DNA of 42,977 bases, taken from positions 1 to 42,977 of the IMG/VR virus record IMGVR_UViG_3300025687_000010; one strand, 5' to 3'. This DNA is from a virus. The translations under genes were made by a program, and so were the position numbers. Numbering within the stretch: position 1 is the stretch's first letter; every line of letters starts with the position of its first letter. This document shows, in pieces, positions 39,730-42,977 of the stretch. The notes under the pieces are model-generated. The model was not told the origin of the DNA. It saw nothing but the letters and a program-made list of their open reading frames with translations, and searched no databases.

Positions 39730-40405
39730 GATGCTTGCGGTGGCGAACTGGGAAAAGTACCAGCATTACAAAGACCGCAACCCGCCTTGGATCAAACTGC
39801 ACTTCTCGCTTCTCACTTCACGTGACTGGGTCATGATGAGCGACGCCAGCAGGGTGCTAGCGATTGCGTGCATGCTTATCGCAAGCAGGAATGACGGTAA
39901 GGTCCCCAACGATCCTGAGTATATCAAGCGTGTCGCATACCTGTCCTCACTGCCAAAACTTAAGCCGTTGATTGACAGCGGTTTCCTGATTCGTGATAGC
40001 GCCTATCTAGCAGATGATAGCACGATGCAAGCGGAGTTTAGACCAGAGTCAGAGACAGAGACAGAGACAGAGAAGAGACAGAGACAGAGAAAGAGTGCGC
40101 GCGCGCGCGAGGAGTCATTGCTCGTCCTTGAATACCTGAACAAGACGGTCGGAAGGAACTTCAAGAATGCCTCGAATATCGAGAAGTGCATTCGTCGAGA
40201 GAAGGCATCCATCGAGGACTGCAAGGCAGTCATTGACTACAAGTGGAGGGAGTGGGGAGGCGGCGACATGGCTGGGCGTGTCGATAACGTGACGCTGTGG
40301 CGCCCTGAGCACTTCGCTGTGTACCTCGACCATGCTCAGGCAGGGTCACCTATGGGTGGAAAAGAAAACGCCGCAGAAGAGCGCATGAAGCGCCTGAGAG
40401 ATTAG
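39722..40405 (+). CDS. Replication protein with phage C-terminal domain (227 aa)
   Basis: Residues ~10-100 are a winged-helix-like N-terminus of DnaD/replisome-organiser type (PPWIKLHFSLLTSRDWVMMS; VPNDPEYIKRVAYLSSL). Residues ~140-215 match the conserved phage C-terminal domain Phg_2220_C (LVLEYLNKTVGRNF; CKAVIDYKWREWGG; LWRPEHFAVYLDH). Such proteins bind the origin and recruit helicase-loading factors. The linker (~110-137) is encoded by a simple sequence repeat and reads ESETETETEKRQRQRKSARAREE, split acidic then basic. It overlaps the previous gene by eight bases. Confidence 0.78.
   Translation: MSEMLAVANWEKYQHYKDRNPPWIKLHFSLLTSRDWVMMSDASRVLAIACMLIASRNDGKVPNDPEYIKRVAYLSSLPKLKPLIDSGFLIRDSAYLADDSTMQAEFRPESETETETEKRQRQRKSARAREESLLVLEYLNKTVGRNFKNASNIEKCIRREKASIEDCKAVIDYKWREWGGGDMAGRVDNVTLWRPEHFAVYLDHAQAGSPMGGKENAAEERMKRLRD
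40045..40109 (+). repeat. Simple sequence repeat inside the replication gene
   Basis: A CAGAGA-type hexamer repeat (with a few interruptions) runs from about 40045 to 40095, followed by an alternating GC run of 13 bases (40097-40109). It encodes a charged linker. Length changes in the dinucleotide run would shift the frame; changes in the hexamer run would only alter linker length. Confidence 0.8.
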
Positions 40406-40415
40406 GAGCAATTTA

Positions 40416-41015
40416 GTGGACAAAAGAACATTTGATATTGGGTACACGAGGCTTGAGACATTCTTCGGTTCAAAGGAGAATCTGACCCGCTACGAGGTGT
40501 TTTGGGAGCGAGTTAAGACCCTCCCGGAGCACGCATGGAAGGCGGCAGTCGATCAGTGGATCGACGGAGAGCTCAGGTTTCCCACCATCACGCAGATAAA
40601 GGCCCGTGTTTACGCAAACCTGACACACGAAGAGCGGATGGGGCAAAACAGCGAGCCCCCAATCCCGGAGAGCCACGTTGAACTCGGCCGTAAACTAGCC
40701 CCGCTTTTCGGAGAGTACCTCATGGGCCGCAGGCCGCTGTCTGAATGGGTCATGCAGATGCGCTACTTCGCCAAGCAGGCTGGCCTCGAACACGAGGTTG
40801 AGAGCGCCATCAGGGAGCAAAGATTGGAGGAGTTGATTGAATCTCAACGAAATAGCCTGGAGGATGGACGGAGTCGTCCTGAGGTCGGCGTTTGTGAAGA
40901 TCACGGAGCTGGAAGCGACCGTGATCTCACAGGAGAAGGAGATCAGACGCCTACGGGAGGAGCTGAGGAGGAAGAGGATTCAGTGCACTACTATCTTGAA
41001 GAGGAGGAATCATAA
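40416..41015 (+). CDS. Possible helicase loader (199 aa)
   Basis: Residues 1-70 are helical with RYEVFWERVKTLPEHAWKAAVDQW and a FPTITQIKARV end, reminiscent of phage helicase-loader/inhibitor proteins (G39P-like). The gene directly follows the replication initiator gene, as loaders do. The last ~50 residues (from ~150) are low-complexity and acidic, with an overlapping frame that looks better coded. The GTG start follows AGGAG by about five bases. TAATG joins the next gene. Confidence 0.65.
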   Translation: MDKRTFDIGYTRLETFFGSKENLTRYEVFWERVKTLPEHAWKAAVDQWIDGELRFPTITQIKARVYANLTHEERMGQNSEPPIPESHVELGRKLAPLFGEYLMGRRPLSEWVMQMRYFAKQAGLEHEVESAIREQRLEELIESQRNSLEDGRSRPEVGVCEDHGAGSDRDLTGEGDQTPTGGAEEEEDSVHYYLEEEES

Positions 41016-41025
41016 TGAAGTGTAG
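40837..41025 (+). CDS. Overlapping small coiled-coil protein (62 aa)
   Basis: Read in a different frame over the tail of the possible loader gene. TTG at 40837 follows GGAGGAG by four bases; ATG at 40864 would give 53 residues but abuts GGAGG. The product is a basic heptad coiled coil (ITELEATVISQEKEIRRLRE, then EELRRKR). Third codon positions in this frame are mostly G or C, as in well-coded genes here, whereas the long frame over the same bases uses many A/T-ending codons. It may be a real second gene, or a frameshift may join it to the loader. Confidence 0.45.
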   Translation: MNLNEIAWRMDGVVLRSAFVKITELEATVISQEKEIRRLREELRRKRIQCTTILKRRNHNEV

Positions 41026-41401
41026 CCATTGCGGGTGCAGGCGGTTCATCGTCGCCACGGGTGACGATGGTGCTGTCGAGATCGACATGCTGGAATGCTG
41101 TAATTGCGGGGCTGGCAATCCCATTGGCGAGCGGCGCCTCGAAGAGACCAGTAAGTTCCTCAAGAGCATGACCCTCAACATGGCCGACATCATCGAGGAG
41201 TCCAGCAAGCGAGAGGTCGAGCTCAAGCGCAGGCTGGAAGCCTGTGCTCTGCGCTCCCATCGCAGGAAGGTCGCCATCGGTCAGCTCAACCGCGCCATCG
41301 ACAAGCTCAAGCTTGAGCTTAAGAGGGCCAATGGCCACACCGTCATCTGGAGTCGGCCTACGTGCGTCTTTCCGTGGCACGAAGAAGGAGGTAAGTCGTG
41401 A
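41015..41401 (+). CDS. Zinc-ribbon/coiled-coil protein (128 aa)
   Basis: Residues 3-6 (CSHC) and 29-32 (CCNC) supply the paired cysteines of a zinc ribbon. Residues ~40-105 are a helical, partly coiled-coil region (EETSKFLKSMTLNMADIIEE; RAIDKLKLELKRA). The C-terminus has Trp, Cys and His. It lies among replication genes, coupled at both ends (TAATG; GTGA). Probably binds DNA or a protein partner; family not identified. Confidence 0.7.
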   Translation: MKCSHCGCRRFIVATGDDGAVEIDMLECCNCGAGNPIGERRLEETSKFLKSMTLNMADIIEESSKREVELKRRLEACALRSHRRKVAIGQLNRAIDKLKLELKRANGHTVIWSRPTCVFPWHEEGGKS

Positions 41402-41637
41402 GTGTCGAGTCCCAGAACCTCAAGGTTCTCAACCACTTGCGGAATAAAGGGCCGCTCACGCCACTGGCGGCGATGAACAGCTACGGGATTACCCGTCTCG
41501 CCGCCCGCATCAACGACCTGCGAAAGGAGGGCCACGAGATCCAAACCAAGATGATAACCGTCCAGAACAGAGACTTTGACAAAGTTCGCATTGCGGAGTA
41601 CCGTATGCTTCCGCCCGAACAACCAACCCTTTTCTAG
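41398..41637 (+). CDS. Helix-turn-helix protein (79 aa)
   Basis: The sequence SQNLKVLNHLRNKGPLTPLAA, then GITRLAARINDLRKEGHEI, matches the small phage winged-helix family in which a turn and second helix lead into an RLAARI...LRKEG motif. It would bind DNA, perhaps at the replication origin or a promoter. It starts at GTG within the stop of the zinc-ribbon gene. Confidence 0.8.
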   Translation: MSVESQNLKVLNHLRNKGPLTPLAAMNSYGITRLAARINDLRKEGHEIQTKMITVQNRDFDKVRIAEYRMLPPEQPTLF

Positions 41638-41645
41638 GAGCAACC

Positions 41646-41921
41646 ATGGAACTGAAATTTGACTTCGTCGCTACCGTCACGCAGGACGGGAAGGTTGTGT
41701 CCAAGCAGGATATGGCCCTGACCCTACCCAACGAGGTCCTCGAAGATGGCAGTATCGAGGCTATCATCAACGGTCTCGCTGAGAACCAGGAGTCGGCTGG
41801 CAAGATCGCCGACCAGTGCGCCAAGGCCGCCATGTGGATCGCCGCCCGGCGGTACCACCACCAGGAGCGGATGCGGCGTGAGGCTATCGAGAACGCCAAG
41901 CCTCCGGTGGCGCCTGAATAG
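41646..41921 (+). CDS. Hypothetical protein (91 aa)
   Basis: Unrecognised. An N-terminal beta hairpin-like part (LKFDFVATVTQDGKVVSKQD) is followed by helices with Ala/Arg-rich faces (KAAMWIAARRYHHQERMRRE) and a Pro-rich end. AGGAGC lies before the ATG. Last rightward gene before the converging leftward cluster; a shared terminator follows. Confidence 0.7.
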   Translation: MELKFDFVATVTQDGKVVSKQDMALTLPNEVLEDGSIEAIINGLAENQESAGKIADQCAKAAMWIAARRYHHQERMRREAIENAKPPVAPE

Positions 41922-41922
41922 C

Positions 41923-41953
41923 TAAAAAAAAAGGGGGGCCCAGAGGGCCCCCC
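41923..41953 (-). terminator. Terminator between converging operons
   Basis: Nine base pairs, GGGGGGCCC (41933-41941) with GGGCCCCCC (41945-41953), close an AGA loop. On the leftward strand it is followed by a long T-run (A-run at 41923-41932), which ends the AAA+/zinc-ribbon operon. On the rightward strand a weaker TTCTC...TTTATTT follows, so it may work both ways. Confidence 0.88.
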
Positions 41954-41976
41954 TTCTCACTTTATTTCGCTCTTGT

Positions 41977-42267
41977 CTATTCCTTTTTCGTCGCCCTGGT
42001 CGCCTCCCACACCGTGTCGGTGTTGGCGATCATCTCCTTGAACGACTTGAAGTTGTCGACGACCTCACCCACGTTCTCAGAGGTCACGTTGCCGTTGGCA
42101 ACCTCACCAATGAGCTCGTCGTGCATGGCCAGCAGGCGTGACAGCCTCATTTTGTAGAGGATGATCGTCCTGCGCTCCTCACTGAGCTCGTGCATGCACT
42201 TGTCGCACACCGACATCGACCTTGGGTAGGTGCTGGCCGAATGCTTTGCGCAAACGTCACACAACAT
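41977..42267 (-). CDS. Zinc-ribbon protein (96 aa)
   Basis: Residues 3-6 (CDVC) and 20-23 (CDKC) form a four-cysteine zinc site. The rest is helical (ELSEERRTIILYKMRLSRLL; a second helix with EVVDNFKSFKEMI). ATG at 42267 shares TGATG with the upstream stop and follows GGAGG. It is the last gene of the long leftward operon. Function unknown. Confidence 0.75.
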   Translation of the reverse strand: MLCDVCAKHSASTYPRSMSVCDKCMHELSEERRTIILYKMRLSRLLAMHDELIGEVANGNVTSENVGEVVDNFKSFKEMIANTDTVWEATRATKKE

Positions 42268-42503
42268 CACTCCACCTCCTTCGGCAAGGCCTTGAGGTTC
42301 TTCATGGCACACTCAGCGCACATCGCACGCGCTACATCATGGGTGTACGTATAGGTCTCTCCACGGATGTTCTTGTATGTCTTCAGCTCCTTGCGATAGA
42401 CCTCGACCCAGACCTCATGCGTTTCCAAGTCGCACTCACACGCAGAGCAGGTGGCTTCAGGTTCGTCATATTCGGGTGGATATTGTGGCCCACGTTCAAG
42501 CAT
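42267..42503 (-). CDS. Small zinc-ribbon protein (78 aa)
   Basis: CSAC and CAEC pairs (near residues 19-22 and 62-65) flank an aromatic, beta-like middle (WVEVYRKELKTYKNI). It starts at the ATG that overlaps the upstream stop (TGATG) and ends by overlapping its successor. One of three consecutive cysteine-pair proteins at the operon end. Confidence 0.72.
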   Translation of the reverse strand: MLERGPQYPPEYDEPEATCSACECDLETHEVWVEVYRKELKTYKNIRGETYTYTHDVARAMCAECAMKNLKALPKEVE

Positions 42504-42898
42504 CACTCCGCCTCCTTCGTCATGACAATGACGGTGACAGGGCCTTTGTCGGAGAGGATGGCCTTCATCTGCGGGTAGAAGTTACACATCGTCTGGCTTC
42601 TGCGGCTTGGCGGAAAGTTCATGGCCCTCTCCAACAGTTCATCAGCCTGCGCCAGCTTTGCCATCACATCGGCGTATCGGTCACGCCAGCGGGTAACCTC
42701 AGCCTCAAGCTTTTCGATGCGGTCATCTACGGCCCGCCGGTTCCAAAGCTTGGCGGCATGATCTGGATCATGCCAAGCCGAAAGAGGGCCACGAGCGCCA
42801 CATGTGGTGCACACAAAAAAGCGGTTAAACCTACTGTGGTCTAGGTCCAAAAGGTTCTCCTTTGCCCCACAGAAGGGGCACGGTTTCAGGTTAACCAT
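42503..42898 (-). CDS. Lar-like restriction-alleviation-type zinc-ribbon protein (131 aa)
   Basis: Residues 5-12 (LKPCPFCG) and 29-36 (VCTTCGAR), followed by HAAKLWNRR, match the Lar_restr_allev family, whose founding member weakens host type I restriction; most members are uncharacterised. The C-terminal half is a coiled coil (RIEKLEAEVTRWRDRY) plus helical tail. AGGAGG precedes the ATG, whose first bases overlap the previous stop (8-nt overlap). The start lies in the terminal repeat. Confidence 0.8.
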   Translation of the reverse strand: MVNLKPCPFCGAKENLLDLDHSRFNRFFVCTTCGARGPLSAWHDPDHAAKLWNRRAVDDRIEKLEAEVTRWRDRYADVMAKLAQADELLERAMNFPPSRRSQTMCNFYPQMKAILSDKGPVTVIVMTKEAE

Positions 42899-42977
42899 TG
42901 TCGTCCTCCTTCTGCCCCGGCCAGCCGGGGCCCGAATCCCCGAAGAGCTCCTCGACCACCTGAAGAAGGCTCTTAGC
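42851..42977. repeat. Terminal direct repeat, right copy
   Basis: Exact second copy of bases 1-127. It carries the start of the Lar-like gene (ATG at 42898-42896) and, at 42891-42977, the last 28 codons plus stop of the 156-residue gene whose full copy is at 41-511. With one copy removed the genome is 42,850 bp. Confidence 0.95.

Noticed and set aside
1-42977. tRNA genes, rRNA, integrase, transposase, CRISPR arrays, DNA polymerase or primase
   Set aside because: I looked for their hallmark motifs and structures by eye and found none; a covariance-model scan could still find an unusual tRNA.

Overview
The window is a complete genome of a tailed double-stranded DNA phage, assembled as a circular contig. 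Bases 1-127 are repeated exactly at 42851-42977, so the unique genome is 42,850 bp and the contig ends fall inside a leftward gene cluster. The gene set points to a podovirus: a large terminase, portal, scaffold, an N4-gp56-type major capsid protein, a short-tail adaptor and nozzle pair, three T7-like internal (ejection) proteins including a 2572-residue transglycosylase, fibres, and a holin/M15 endolysin/spanin cassette. The spanin-like genes, Shine-Dalgarno starts and sigma70-like promoters suggest a Gram-negative host. I cannot name it. I see no integrase, tRNA, CRISPR array, RNA polymerase, DNA polymerase or primase.

Layout. (1) 1-6066 and 41977-42898, mostly leftward: small accessory, probably early, genes. 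The largest cluster starts at 3542, runs through the contig junction and ends at a terminator at 41923-41953. It encodes a MoxR-type AAA+ ATPase, a partner with a possible degenerate VWA fold, acidic proteins of unknown function, and a string of zinc-ribbon proteins. Separate leftward units (6066-5746, 5553-5290, 4724-3722) have their own terminators. Nearly all share a start region in which a strong hairpin precedes an AAAGGAGCA ribosome-binding sequence. (2) 4840-36027, rightward: a sigma70-like promoter, a possible small terminase subunit, then packaging, head, tail, ejection, fibre and lysis genes, very tightly packed. A terminator-like hairpin at 13791-13826 separates head genes from tail genes. 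(3) 38941-36024, leftward: a consensus promoter, an XRE-type regulator, a tiny membrane protein, a YqaJ-type exonuclease, a RecT/Bet-type annealase with a winged-helix-like N-terminus, and SSB. This is a complete single-strand annealing recombination set. (4) 38951-41921, rightward: a RecU-like Holliday-junction resolvase, a replication protein with a phage C-terminal domain, a possible helicase loader, and HTH and zinc-ribbon proteins.

Working together: the phage appears to rely on host polymerases and supplies its own replication-loading, recombination and resolution factors. It packages DNA with TerL, builds an N4-gp56-type capsid with two related small surface-type proteins, and injects a large internal protein complex. 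It lyses the cell with a holin, an M15 peptidase and spanin-like proteins. The least explained and most interesting part is the leftward AAA+/VWA-like operon and the shared hairpin leaders of the small leftward genes.
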